From Devosia sp. (lineage in GTDB: Bacteria; Pseudomonadota; Alphaproteobacteria; Rhizobiales; Devosiaceae), in assembly GCF_025809055.1 (NCBI RefSeq), contig NZ_CP075529.1, positions 744,001 to 808,000 of the forward strand: a DNA stretch of 64,000 nucleotides. The letters are read 5' to 3'. The first letter of the stretch is position 1; the number at the start of each line of letters is the position of its first letter. Shown in pieces: positions 33,808 to 42,150 of the stretch. The position numbers and the translations under genes were made by a program. A model generated the notes under the pieces. It did not search any database, was not told where the DNA came from, and worked only from the letters and a program-made list of their open reading frames with translations.

Positions 33808-34998
33808 ATGCGTGCCAGATCCGTCGCCGTCATCCTCGTCGCAGCCGGCAAGGGTGTGCGCGCGGCCCAGGCAGCGCAGAGCCGCCCCAAACAATATCGT
33901 GACCTGGCGGGCCGGCCCGTCATCGCCCACACGCTGGACGCGATCCTGGCGATCGAGGCAATTGGCCAGGTTATCCCGGTCATACACCGTGATCATGCCG
34001 ATCTCTGGAGCGGCCTGGGCATTGGCGGCCCACGGATATCAGAACCGGTACACGGCGGGGCAAGCCGGCAGGAATCCGTTCTTGAGGGACTGAAAGCACT
34101 GGCGCCACTGCGGCCGGACCGCGTTCTGATTCACGACGCCGCCCGCCCCTTCCCTCCGCCGGAGCTTTTCGCGGCTATTCTGGCCGGGCTGGATGCCCAC
34201 GATGGCGCAATCCCCGCCCTGCCCGTCACGGACACCATAAAGCGGTCTCTGGATGGCGAAATGATCACATCCACCGAAGACCGGCGACAGCTCTTCGCTG
34301 CCCAAACCCCACAGGGCTTCCGCTTCGGCCAGATTTTCTCAGCCCATATGCGGGCGGCGACGGTCCGGCGGGAGTTCACCGATGATGCCGAGATCGCCGA
34401 ATGGGCCGGCCTTGGCGTTGCCATCGTTCCGGGAAGCCGGGACAATATCAAGATCACCCACCCCGACGACTTTGCGCGGGCCGAGAACATTCTGGGGGCA
34501 CGCAGCGCCATGGAAACGCGGATTGGTACCGGCTACGACGTGCACCCCTTCGACACGGGCGATGCCGTCTGGCTCTGCGGCGTGCGCATTCCCCATACAG
34601 CCCGCCTCAAGGGCCATTCGGATGCCGACGTGGCGCTCCACGCCCTCACCGACGCCATTCTCGGCGCCATCGGCGAAGGTGACATCGGTGTCCACTTTCC
34701 GCCCAGCGACCCCCAGTGGAAGGGGGCGGCCTCCACGATCTTCCTCAAGCATGCAGGCGAACTGGTGCGCCGGAGAAACGGCCGCATCGTCAATCTCGAC
34801 GTGACAATCGTCGCGGAAGCTCCGAGGATTGCTACACACGCGCCAGCCATGTGCGCCGCGATTGCTGATACCCTCGGCATTGCGGCAAACCGGGTGGCGG
34901 TGAAAGCGACGACCAATGAAAAGCTCGGGTTCATCGGGCGGGAGGAAGGGATCGTGGCCATGGCCAGCGCAAGCATTGAACTACCGCGGGAGGACTGA
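33808..34998 (+). CDS. ispDF: Bifunctional 2-C-methyl-D-erythritol 4-phosphate cytidylyltransferase / 2,4-cyclodiphosphate synthase
   Basis: A 396-residue fusion carrying two MEP-pathway steps. The IspD half (to about residue 230) shows ILVAAGKGVRA, RPKQYRDLAGRPVIAHTL and VLIHDAARPFP. The IspF half starts at about residue 235 with METRIGTGYDVHPF (metal-binding DxH), GHSDADVALHALTDA and the later ATTNEKLGFIGR. Start ATG 33808 matches the IspD N-terminus; the long upstream open frame has no similarity. pncC follows directly. Confidence 0.97.
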   Translation: MRARSVAVILVAAGKGVRAAQAAQSRPKQYRDLAGRPVIAHTLDAILAIEAIGQVIPVIHRDHADLWSGLGIGGPRISEPVHGGASRQESVLEGLKALAPLRPDRVLIHDAARPFPPPELFAAILAGLDAHDGAIPALPVTDTIKRSLDGEMITSTEDRRQLFAAQTPQGFRFGQIFSAHMRAATVRREFTDDAEIAEWAGLGVAIVPGSRDNIKITHPDDFARAENILGARSAMETRIGTGYDVHPFDTGDAVWLCGVRIPHTARLKGHSDADVALHALTDAILGAIGEGDIGVHFPPSDPQWKGAASTIFLKHAGELVRRRNGRIVNLDVTIVAEAPRIATHAPAMCAAIADTLGIAANRVAVKATTNEKLGFIGREEGIVAMASASIELPRED

Positions 34999-35505
34999 AT
35001 GGCAAGCAAGGTGAAATCCCAACCTGTCGGCAAGCAGATCATCGATATCCTGTCGGAGCGGAAACAGACCATCGTGACCGCCGAGAGTTGTACCGGTGGC
35101 CTGATCGCCGCGTCCTTGTCGGATGTTCCGGGGGCGTCCGCCGCCCTCTATGGCGGCTATGTGACCTATGCCAATGCGGCCAAGTCGAAGATGATCCGCG
35201 TGCAATCGCGCCTGATCCGCGACTATGGAGCCGTCAGCAACCAGGTGGCCCGCGCCATGGCCGATGGTGCCCGCAACACAGCCAATGTCGACATCGCGGT
35301 TTCAGCCACCGGCATTGCCGGCCCGGATGGCGGCAGTGACAAGAAACCGGTCGGACTGGTCTATGTTGCCGTGTCCTCGGACTTGGCAACCGTGGTCATC
35401 GAGCACCGCTTTGGCGACATCGGCCGCGACGCCATTCGCCAGGCCACGGTACAGGCGGCGCTCGACCTCGTCCTTCAGGTGCTTACGAGCGATCCACCGA
35501 ACTGA
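34999..35505 (+). CDS. pncC: Nicotinamide-nucleotide amidohydrolase, CinA C-terminal family
   Basis: A 168-residue stand-alone CinA C-terminal domain that deamidates nicotinamide mononucleotide in pyridine-nucleotide recycling. Visible blocks are VTAESCTGGLIAASLSDVPG (nucleophile Ser region), GGYVTYANAAKSKMI, and SATGIAGPDGGSDKKPVGLV. The ATG comes immediately after the ispDF stop with GGGAGGAC upstream. The last 23 bases overlap the end of the convergent small gene. Confidence 0.93.
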   Translation: MASKVKSQPVGKQIIDILSERKQTIVTAESCTGGLIAASLSDVPGASAALYGGYVTYANAAKSKMIRVQSRLIRDYGAVSNQVARAMADGARNTANVDIAVSATGIAGPDGGSDKKPVGLVYVAVSSDLATVVIEHRFGDIGRDAIRQATVQAALDLVLQVLTSDPPN

Positions 35506-35773
35506 CCGCATAGTCCCGCCGGATGGCCTTTGTCTGCCGGGCCCATTCGGATGCACCGGTCCTCGCCTGGTGTGCCTCGAAGGCGGCCTGGTCGACGAAG
35601 ACCTCCTCGACCCGCCAGATCAGGGGGTCATCGGTCGGGCTCACCTCGAAGGAAAGGCACCCGGTCTCGGCGCGCGTCAGCGCAATATGCTCGGGCAGAT
35701 ATCGCCTGACCAGTCCGGCCTCGGCTTCCGAAACACAGATCAACCGGCCAGAGAGGCGGACATTGCCGGCCAT
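35483..35773 (-). CDS. Antibiotic-biosynthesis-monooxygenase (ABM) domain protein
   Basis: A 96-residue dimeric alpha+beta barrel of the ABM/quinol monooxygenase type. It contains RYLPEHIALTRAETGCLSFE and WRVEEVFVDQAAFEAHQART, the usual hallmark segments. The substrate is unknown. It follows the Coq10-like gene with a two-base gap, suggesting a lipA-coq10-ABM transcript, and its 3' end overlaps pncC. Confidence 0.82.
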   Translation of the reverse strand: MAGNVRLSGRLICVSEAEAGLVRRYLPEHIALTRAETGCLSFEVSPTDDPLIWRVEEVFVDQAAFEAHQARTGASEWARQTKAIRRDYAVSSVDRS

Positions 35774-35775
35774 GG

Positions 35776-36222
35776 CTATTCTCCGTAGCGGCGATCCGCT
35801 TCCTCGCCAAAGGCGCGCATGATCTCTTCCTGCTTGGCGGCAAAGGCGGGTTCCGCCACGGCCGCGATCAGCGGGTTGGAAATCTTGAAATCGATCTCGA
35901 ACCGCACCCGTGTACCCTCCCCTTCGCCGACGAAGCGCCAGACGCTGTCAAGATAGGCAAAGGGGCCGTCCACGGCCTTGGCGGTGATGGTCAGCGCCTG
36001 CCGGTCCAGCGTGACCCGGCTGGTATAGGCCTGCGTGACCGGTCCGAACGAAATGGTCATGCGCGCCAGACGGCTGTCGACACCGGCCTGCGCCTTTGGA
36101 TCGGGCTTCACATCCATGCTTTTGCAATTGGGAATGAAGCGCGGATAGTCTTCGAGATCCGCGACGATATCGAACATGCGTTCGGGCAGGTGCGGAACGT
36201 GCCGGTCGAAAAAGCGCTTCAT
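35776..36222 (-). CDS. Coq10/RatA-family START-like protein (ubiquinone-binding type)
   Basis: A 148-residue polyketide-cyclase/START fold protein. MFDIVADLEDYPRFIPNCKS is the typical Coq10/RatA opening and FEIDFKISNPLIAAVAEPAF the typical C-terminal part. In alphaproteobacteria the family is mostly tied to ubiquinone handling, while E. coli RatA was described as acting on ribosome subunits. It starts in the base next to the lipA stop, so it is co-transcribed with lipA. Confidence 0.88.
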   Translation of the reverse strand: MKRFFDRHVPHLPERMFDIVADLEDYPRFIPNCKSMDVKPDPKAQAGVDSRLARMTISFGPVTQAYTSRVTLDRQALTITAKAVDGPFAYLDSVWRFVGEGEGTRVRFEIDFKISNPLIAAVAEPAFAAKQEEIMRAFGEEADRRYGE

Positions 36223-37173
36223 TCAGTGACCCAGCCTGGCCATCCGGTTGGCCCGGAGCCGTGCGAAATCCTCGCCCGCATGGTGCGACGAGCGGGTGAG
36301 TGGGCTGGACGAAACCAGCAGAAACCCCTTGGCGTTGGCCACCGTCGCAAAGGACTTGAACTCCTCCGGCGTCACGAACCGCTGCAGCGGATAATGCTTC
36401 TTGGTCGGCTGCAGATACTGGCCGATGGTCAGGAAATCCACATCGGCCGAGCGCAGGTCGTCCATCAGCTGCAGCACCTCGTTCCGCTCTTCGCCGAGCC
36501 CGACCATGATGCCGGATTTGGTGAAAATGGTCGGATCGATCTCCTTGACCCGCTGCAGCAGTCGGATCGAGTGGAAATAGCGCGCGCCCGGCCGGACCTT
36601 GAGATATTTGGACGGCACGGTTTCGAGATTATGGTTGAACACGTCCGGCTTGGCCGCCACGACAATTTCAAGAGCCCCATCCTTGCGCAGGAAGTCGGGC
36701 GTCAGGATTTCGATCGTCGTCCTGGGGTTGCGGGCGCGGATGGCCAGGATGACGTCGGCAAAGTGCTGGGCACCGCCATCGGCCAGGTCGTCGCGGTCGA
36801 CCGAGGTGATCACCACATGCTCGAGGCCGAGCTTTTCGACCGCCTTGGCGACGTTTTCCGGTTCATGGGGATCGAGGGCGGTCGGCAGGCCGGTCCGCAC
36901 GTTGCAGAAGGCGCAGGCGCGGGTGCAGATCTCGCCCATGATCATCATGGTGGCGTGCTTCTTGCTCCAGCATTCCCCAATGTTCGGGCAGCCGGCTTCC
37001 TCACAAACCGTGACGAGATTGTTCTCGCGCACGATCTGCTGGGTTTCCTTGTAGATCGGCGACCCTGGCGCCTTGACCCGAATCCAGTCCGGCTTGCGCA
37101 GCACGGTGCTTTCGGGCCGGTTGGCCTTTTCCGGATGGCGCGGACGCGCCGCATTGTCGATCAGCGTAACCAT
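36223..37173 (-). CDS. lipA: Lipoyl synthase
   Basis: A 316-residue radical SAM enzyme inserting two sulfurs into protein-bound octanoyl groups. Both Fe-S motifs are present: the auxiliary cluster in CEEAGCPNIGEC and the SAM cluster in CTRACAFC. The C-terminal RSS motif (LTRSSHHAGED) is intact. Its product is the cofactor of the pyruvate dehydrogenase E2 and E1-beta subunits encoded a few kilobases away. The upstream 140-base spacer carries a GCCGCC/GGCGGC hairpin. Confidence 0.97.
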   Translation of the reverse strand: MVTLIDNAARPRHPEKANRPESTVLRKPDWIRVKAPGSPIYKETQQIVRENNLVTVCEEAGCPNIGECWSKKHATMMIMGEICTRACAFCNVRTGLPTALDPHEPENVAKAVEKLGLEHVVITSVDRDDLADGGAQHFADVILAIRARNPRTTIEILTPDFLRKDGALEIVVAAKPDVFNHNLETVPSKYLKVRPGARYFHSIRLLQRVKEIDPTIFTKSGIMVGLGEERNEVLQLMDDLRSADVDFLTIGQYLQPTKKHYPLQRFVTPEEFKSFATVANAKGFLLVSSSPLTRSSHHAGEDFARLRANRMARLGH

Positions 37174-37313
37174 TGTGGTCCTGACTGGCTTGCGCCGCCT
37201 TTCGGCGGCCTTGCCGATTGAACTCGCCCGCTATATCGGCGCTCAGGGCGCCCGGATCAAGCGAGCCTTAGGTATTGGCCCCATGCGTGAGCGGCAGCGC
37301 TCGACACCCGGGT

Positions 37314-38354
37314 CTATTGCATGACCTCTTCGATCTCTACCCAGTCGCCATTGCGCGATGCGGAAAGTATGGTCGCCCGCACCAGGGCCAGCGACTTGAG
37401 ATTGTCCTCGCCCGAGCTGAAGCGTGGCGGGATGACACCAGTGTCGACGGCCGCCGCGATGGTGGAAAGCGTGCCGGTGCGGTCCGGAAAGGCCACCGTA
37501 GCCAGTTGCACCGGCTGCAATTCGCCATCGAGGGGCCGCACCGCCAGCCGATCCGGCCCGGCCTTGTCGCGGAAATGGTCGCGTGAACTCCACACGATCT
37601 GGCCCTCGGCCGCATCCATGACCCACTCGCCCGCCCAGGGCGTTACCGGGCCCGTATTCATCCAGCTCGCCCGATAAGACAGCATGGTGCCACGCTCGAA
37701 CTCGATGAGAGCCGCCCCGGACGGGTCGAAATGGAACGGACTGCCCATGGGATTCCAGGTGCGGCAGGTCAGGCGCTTGGGCTCGTCGCCCAGCACCATG
37801 CGCATCAGGTCGAAATGGTGGATCGACATATCGGCCAGAAGCGGGTCCGGCATATCCCAATAGCGATAGCCCTGGCTCGGCCCATGGCGCCGGAAGTCGA
37901 GCGACACCATATTGAGGGCGCCGAATTTTCCGGCCTCAATCAGGTCGGCCGCAGCGATGGGCGCCGGCTGATGACGATAGTTCTGGCTGACCATCAGCAG
38001 CTTGTTCTGCGCCTTGGCCAGCGCGACCAGTTCCTTGCCCTGGGCAATGGTGGTGGTGAAGGGTTTTTCCACGAGCACATTGAAGCCGAGTTCAAGGCAG
38101 CGCTTGACCACCGGATAGTGTGCCTCGGTCCGCAGGGTGCAGAGGGCCAGCGTCGCGTCGGTATGCTTTGCCGCGTCTTCAAGGCTGGTGAAGCAGAGCT
38201 TTGCGTCCACACCCAATTCGTCCTGGATGCGCGCAGTGGCCTCCGGATTGGTATCCACATAGCCCACCATTTCAACAGTGGGAACTTTGGGGATAACGTC
38301 CTTGGACCAGCTGAAACCCCAGTGTCCCAGACCGATCTGGATTGCCTTGACCAT
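37314..38354 (-). CDS. Gfo/Idh/MocA-family oxidoreductase
   Basis: A 346-residue NAD(P)-dependent sugar or inositol dehydrogenase-like protein. The Rossmann opening is AIQIGLGHWGFSWSKDVIPK, and the conserved EKPFTTT gives the family EKP catalytic lysine. The C-terminal half is the usual beta-sheet substrate domain. No specific substrate can be inferred from its neighbours (lipA downstream, lpdA upstream). It is separated from lpdA by a paired palindromic repeat. Confidence 0.88.
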   Translation of the reverse strand: MVKAIQIGLGHWGFSWSKDVIPKVPTVEMVGYVDTNPEATARIQDELGVDAKLCFTSLEDAAKHTDATLALCTLRTEAHYPVVKRCLELGFNVLVEKPFTTTIAQGKELVALAKAQNKLLMVSQNYRHQPAPIAAADLIEAGKFGALNMVSLDFRRHGPSQGYRYWDMPDPLLADMSIHHFDLMRMVLGDEPKRLTCRTWNPMGSPFHFDPSGAALIEFERGTMLSYRASWMNTGPVTPWAGEWVMDAAEGQIVWSSRDHFRDKAGPDRLAVRPLDGELQPVQLATVAFPDRTGTLSTIAAAVDTGVIPPRFSSGEDNLKSLALVRATILSASRNGDWVEIEEVMQ

Positions 38355-38398
38355 GTGGATAACTCCTCTGGTTTTTGGGTCCCGCCACCCAACACCGG

Positions 38399-38464
38399 GT
38401 CATTCCCGCGAAAGCGGGAACCTCCGTTAGTGCAAACAGGGGTTCCCGCTTTCGCGGGAATGAC
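38399..38464. repeat. Paired palindromic repeat, family B, after lpdA
   Basis: Two 24-base arms, 38399-38422 (GTCATTCCCGCG plus AAAGCGGGAACC) and 38441-38464, are perfect reverse complements separated by 18 bases. Each arm is itself near-palindromic (TTCCCGC...GCGGGAA). It lies 21 bases beyond the lpdA stop on the lpdA strand and could serve as a terminator. Related copies are at 40649-40728 and 21133-21156. Confidence 0.85.
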
Positions 38465-38484
38465 GCCGTGGGTGGGACATGACC

Positions 38485-39924
38485 CTATATATTCAATGCA
38501 CGCCCATAGGCGTCGAGCACGCTTTCCTTCATCGTCTCCGACAGCGTCGGGTGTGGGAAGATGGTGTGGATGAGCTCTTCCTCGGTGGTTTCGAGGTTCA
38601 TGGCCACCACAAAACCCTGGATCAGTTCGGTGACTTCGGAGCCCACCATGTGCGCGCCCAGCAGTTCGCCCGTCTTGGCGTCGAAAATGGTCTTCACCAG
38701 GCCATCCGGCTCGCCGAGAGCGATCGCCTTGCCGTTGCCGATGAACGGAAAGCGGCCGACCTTGATTTCACGCCCGGTTTCCTTGGCCTTGGCTTCGGTG
38801 AGGCCCACGGAGGCGACCTGCGGTTCGCAATAGGTGCAGCCCGGCACTTTCGACTTATCGAGCCCATGAACCTTGAGGCCGGCGATCTTTTCGACCGTGA
38901 TGACGGCTTCGTGCTCGGCCTTGTGGGCCAGCATCGGGGGGCCGGCAACGTCGCCGATGGCCCAGATGCCATCGATATTGGTCTTGCCATAGCCATCGAT
39001 GACAATAGCGCCGCGTTCGGTCTTCACACCGACGGTTTCGAGGCCGAGGCCTTCGATATTGCACTGCACGCCAACCGCCGAAATCAGCTTGTCGCCCGCG
39101 ATCTGCTGGGTCTTGCCGTCCTTGGTCTCGACATGGGCGACGACGCCATCCTTGGTCTTCTCGACCTTGGCGACCTTGGCTTCGGTGAGGAACTTGATGC
39201 CGCGCTTTTCAAGCCGCTTGCGGGCGAGAGCGGAAATTTCGGCATCCTCCACCGGCAGGATCTGCGGCAGCAATTCGATGACGGTCACTTCGGCGCCGAG
39301 CGAGCGATAGAACGAGGCAAACTCGATGCCGATGGCGCCCGATCCCATGACCACGAGCGACTTCGGCATTTCGGCAGGCTTGAGCGCCTCGAAATAGGTC
39401 CAGATCTTGTCGCCGTCCGGCTCGATGCCCGGCAGAACGCGCGGGCGGGCGCCGGTGGCGATGATGATGTTCTTGGCTTTATAGGTGCCCTCGCCGAGTG
39501 CGTTCTTGGGAATGGGCCCCTGCGGCTCGACGATCTTCTTCTTGGTGGGGGCGACCTTGATCTCGCCCGGCTTGGTGATGACCGCCTCGCCCCAGATGAT
39601 GTCGATCTTGTTCTTCTTCATCAGGAACTGCGCGCCATTGTTCATCTGCGCCGCAATGGCCCGCGACCGCTTGACGATGCCGTCGAGGTCGAAGCCGAAT
39701 TTCTCGGCGGTGAGCCCGTAATCCTTGGCATGACCCATATGGCCGTAGATTTCAGCCGAGCGCAGCAGGGCCTTGGTCGGGATACAGCCCCAGTTGGAGC
39801 AGATGCCGGCCATGTGCTCGCGCTCGACAATGGCCACCTTCATGCCCAGTTGTGCACCACGGATGGCGGCGATGTACCCGCCGGGACCGGCGCCGATGAC
39901 AAGAAGATCGTATTGGTCAGCCAT
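38485..39924 (-). CDS. lpdA: Dihydrolipoyl dehydrogenase (E3)
   Basis: A 479-residue FAD-disulfide oxidoreductase that re-oxidises dihydrolipoyl groups of 2-oxoacid dehydrogenases. It has the FAD site VIGAGPGGYIAAIRGAQLG and the redox pair in CSNWGCIPTKALL. The NAD site is VMGSGAIGIEFASFYRSLG and the second FAD segment is WAIGDVAG. The C-terminal His-Glu pair lies in IHTIFPHPTLSE. It is the distal gene of the pdh cluster, so it probably serves pyruvate dehydrogenase. Confidence 0.97.
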   Translation of the reverse strand: MADQYDLLVIGAGPGGYIAAIRGAQLGMKVAIVEREHMAGICSNWGCIPTKALLRSAEIYGHMGHAKDYGLTAEKFGFDLDGIVKRSRAIAAQMNNGAQFLMKKNKIDIIWGEAVITKPGEIKVAPTKKKIVEPQGPIPKNALGEGTYKAKNIIIATGARPRVLPGIEPDGDKIWTYFEALKPAEMPKSLVVMGSGAIGIEFASFYRSLGAEVTVIELLPQILPVEDAEISALARKRLEKRGIKFLTEAKVAKVEKTKDGVVAHVETKDGKTQQIAGDKLISAVGVQCNIEGLGLETVGVKTERGAIVIDGYGKTNIDGIWAIGDVAGPPMLAHKAEHEAVITVEKIAGLKVHGLDKSKVPGCTYCEPQVASVGLTEAKAKETGREIKVGRFPFIGNGKAIALGEPDGLVKTIFDAKTGELLGAHMVGSEVTELIQGFVVAMNLETTEEELIHTIFPHPTLSETMKESVLDAYGRALNI

Positions 39925-39947
39925 GAGGGCCTCCAGAAATATTCGGG

Positions 39948-40595
39948 CTAAATGCCCAGAACCTGTTTGACGAGCGGCACCAGCCCTTCGCCTATGGCGC
40001 GGGTATTGGCCGGGTCGAGGTGAACGCCGTCGCGCGGATCGGCCTTGGCGACCGTGGCGGCGTCGAAAAAGGACACGCCGGTTTCCTCGGCGTGGCGGCG
40101 GTAGTGCCGGGCAAAGTCCTGCGACTCGCGCAGAAGGTGCGAAAGACCGCCGAAATTGCTCAGCATGGCCTCATTGGTGGTTTCGACCACCTGCGGCGGG
40201 GAAACCAGGATGATCTTCGGCGCCGCTTCGCCCGTCGCCGCGAAATGCCCACGGGTCATTTCGATCAGGCGCCGCGCGCCCCGGGCCGCATAGGCCGCCG
40301 TGCCGGCGACGAACGGCTTGAGGTCATTGGTGCCGAGCATGATGATGATCAGGTCAAGGGGCTTATGGCTGTCGAGTAGCGTCGGCAGGATGCGGGCGCC
40401 ATTGCGATCAGCAGCGGCCGTCCAGTCATCATAGGCAGTTGCTCGGCCGCCCAGACCCTCGGCAATCACCCGCGCCTGCCCGCCAAGCCCTTTTTCGAGC
40501 GTGGTTGGCCAGCGGTCCTCAAAGGCGTGCCGCGGCCCACCACCGGGGTCCGCGCCATAAGTCAGGCTGTCGCCATAGGCGAGGATGGTTTTCAT
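39948..40595 (-). CDS. SGNH/GDSL-family hydrolase (arylesterase-like)
   Basis: A 215-residue esterase of the SGNH fold. Block I is YGDSLTYGADPGG (Ser nucleophile), block III is IMLGTNDLKPF, and block V is DPRDGVHLDPANT (Asp and His). There is no signal peptide. It lies between pdhC and lpdA, an unrelated role within the pdh cluster; co-transcription is likely but the function there is unknown. Confidence 0.88.
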   Translation of the reverse strand: MKTILAYGDSLTYGADPGGGPRHAFEDRWPTTLEKGLGGQARVIAEGLGGRATAYDDWTAAADRNGARILPTLLDSHKPLDLIIIMLGTNDLKPFVAGTAAYAARGARRLIEMTRGHFAATGEAAPKIILVSPPQVVETTNEAMLSNFGGLSHLLRESQDFARHYRRHAEETGVSFFDAATVAKADPRDGVHLDPANTRAIGEGLVPLVKQVLGI

Positions 40596-40648
40596 GCGCC
40601 GCCTTCTCCGTTGGAGAGGTGGCTGGCAGAAAGCAAACCACCCACCGG

Positions 40649-40728
40649 GTCATTCCCGCGAAAGCGGAAACCTCTGTTTTCGTTCTCCTGCATCGTCAAA
40701 CGGCGGTTCCCGCTTTCGCGGGAATGAC
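40649..40728. repeat. Paired palindromic repeat, family B, after pdhC
   Basis: Arms 40649-40672 and 40705-40728 are inverted copies of the unit seen at 38399-38464, with one mismatch in the left arm (GCGGAAACC for GCGGGAACC) and a 32-base centre. It sits 36 bases beyond the pdhC stop, between pdhC and the SGNH hydrolase gene. It may end or reduce transcription past pdhC. Confidence 0.85.
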
Positions 40729-40764
40729 TCCGTGGAAAAACGAGCGAGGCCACGTCGAACATCC

Positions 40765-42138
40765 TCACGCCAGCATCATCACCGGGTTTTCGATCAGGCT
40801 CTTGAAGACGCCCAGCACTTCCGCACCCAGGGCGCCATCGACGGCGCGGTGGTCGCAGGAGAGCGTGGCGGTCATGAACTGGCCGATCTTGATCTGGCCG
40901 TTCTCCGGATAAACGCGTTCTTCGCCGGCGCCGACAGCCAGGATGGTGCCATGCGGCGGATTGATCACGGCGGCAAAGTGCTTGATGCCGAACATGCCCA
41001 GATTGGACACCGAGGACGAGCCACCCTGATATTCATGCGGAGCGAGCTTCTTGGACTTGGCACGGGTCGCCAGGTCCTTCACTTCGTCAGAGATTTCGCG
41101 CAGGGTCTTGGTATCACACGACTTTACCACCGGGGTGAACAGGCCGCCGGGCACGGACACGGCAACCGCGACGTCCGAGCGCTTGTGATAGAGGATGGAA
41201 TCCCCGGCCCAGGTCGCATTGGCCGCCGGCACACGCTGCAGCGCGACCGCCCAGGCCTTCATCACGAAATCATTGACCGACAGCTTGAAGCCCGGCTTGC
41301 CGTCCTTGCCCTTGGGCGCGGTGGAATTGATCTGTTCGCGCGCCGCCATCAGGGCGTCGATCTTGCAGTCGAGCGTCAGGTAGAAATGCGGAACGGTCTG
41401 TTTGCTTTCGGTGAGACGTGCCGCCACGACCTTGCGCATGCCATCGTTCGGAACGGCCTCATAGGTGCCCTCCTCGAACATGGCCATGACCTGGTTCTTG
41501 CTGAGGCCCGCCGACAGGGTTGCACCAGCCGGTGCAGCGGCCGACGCAGCCGCCTTGAGCGGCGCCTTGCCGGATTTGGCAGCTTCCACGTCCGATTTCA
41601 CCACGCGGCCCTTGGGCCCGGTGCCGGAAATGGCGGCCACGTCGATCCCGGCCTCCTTGGCGAGACGCTTGGCCAGCGGCGAAGCGAAAACGCGGCCACC
41701 CTCTGCCTTTGCAGGCGCAGCAGCCGCCTTGGCAGCGGGAGCGCTTGAACCAGAATTGGCATTGTTCGCTGCCGGAGCGGCCGCAGGCGCGGCCTCTTTC
41801 GACGCCTCGGCTTTCGGAGCCTCTGCCTTGGGCGCCTCGGCCTTCGGCGCATCGGCAGCCTTGCCGCCCCCTGCCCCGATGGCGCTGGCATCCTCGCCGT
41901 CCTGCAACAGCACGGCGATGACGGCATTGACCTTCACATTGTCTGTGCCTTCGGCAACGAGGATCTTGCCGATCTTGCCTTCGTCGACGGCCTCGACTTC
42001 CATCGTGGCCTTGTCGGTTTCGATTTCGGCTATCACGTCACCCGAGGAGACGCTGTCACCTTCCTTGACGTGCCACTTGGCGAGCTTGCCCTCTTCCATC
42101 GTCGGAGAGAGCGCCGGCATGGTGATATCGATTGGCAT
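40765..42138 (-). CDS. pdhC: Pyruvate dehydrogenase E2, dihydrolipoyllysine acetyltransferase
   Basis: A 457-residue E2. It has one N-terminal lipoyl domain with the lipoylated Lys in EIETDKATMEVEAVDEG and a linker rich in Ala, Pro, Lys and Glu with repeated APKAE units. A subunit-binding domain (RVFASPLAKRLAKEAGIDVA) and the catalytic domain with SCDHRAVDGALGAEVL (His and Asp) follow. It transfers acetyl groups to CoA and forms the core of the complex. It follows pdhB by 12 bases. Confidence 0.97.
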   Translation of the reverse strand: MPIDITMPALSPTMEEGKLAKWHVKEGDSVSSGDVIAEIETDKATMEVEAVDEGKIGKILVAEGTDNVKVNAVIAVLLQDGEDASAIGAGGGKAADAPKAEAPKAEAPKAEASKEAAPAAAPAANNANSGSSAPAAKAAAAPAKAEGGRVFASPLAKRLAKEAGIDVAAISGTGPKGRVVKSDVEAAKSGKAPLKAAASAAAPAGATLSAGLSKNQVMAMFEEGTYEAVPNDGMRKVVAARLTESKQTVPHFYLTLDCKIDALMAAREQINSTAPKGKDGKPGFKLSVNDFVMKAWAVALQRVPAANATWAGDSILYHKRSDVAVAVSVPGGLFTPVVKSCDTKTLREISDEVKDLATRAKSKKLAPHEYQGGSSSVSNLGMFGIKHFAAVINPPHGTILAVGAGEERVYPENGQIKIGQFMTATLSCDHRAVDGALGAEVLGVFKSLIENPVMMLA

Positions 42139-42150
42139 CCCTTGGTCTCC

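Noticed and set aside
38399..40728. The two paired repeats as ends of a composite mobile element spanning the SGNH and lpdA genes
   Set aside because: The genes between them are normal pdh-cluster members, there is no transposase and no target duplication, and a third copy elsewhere shows the unit is a dispersed intergenic repeat.
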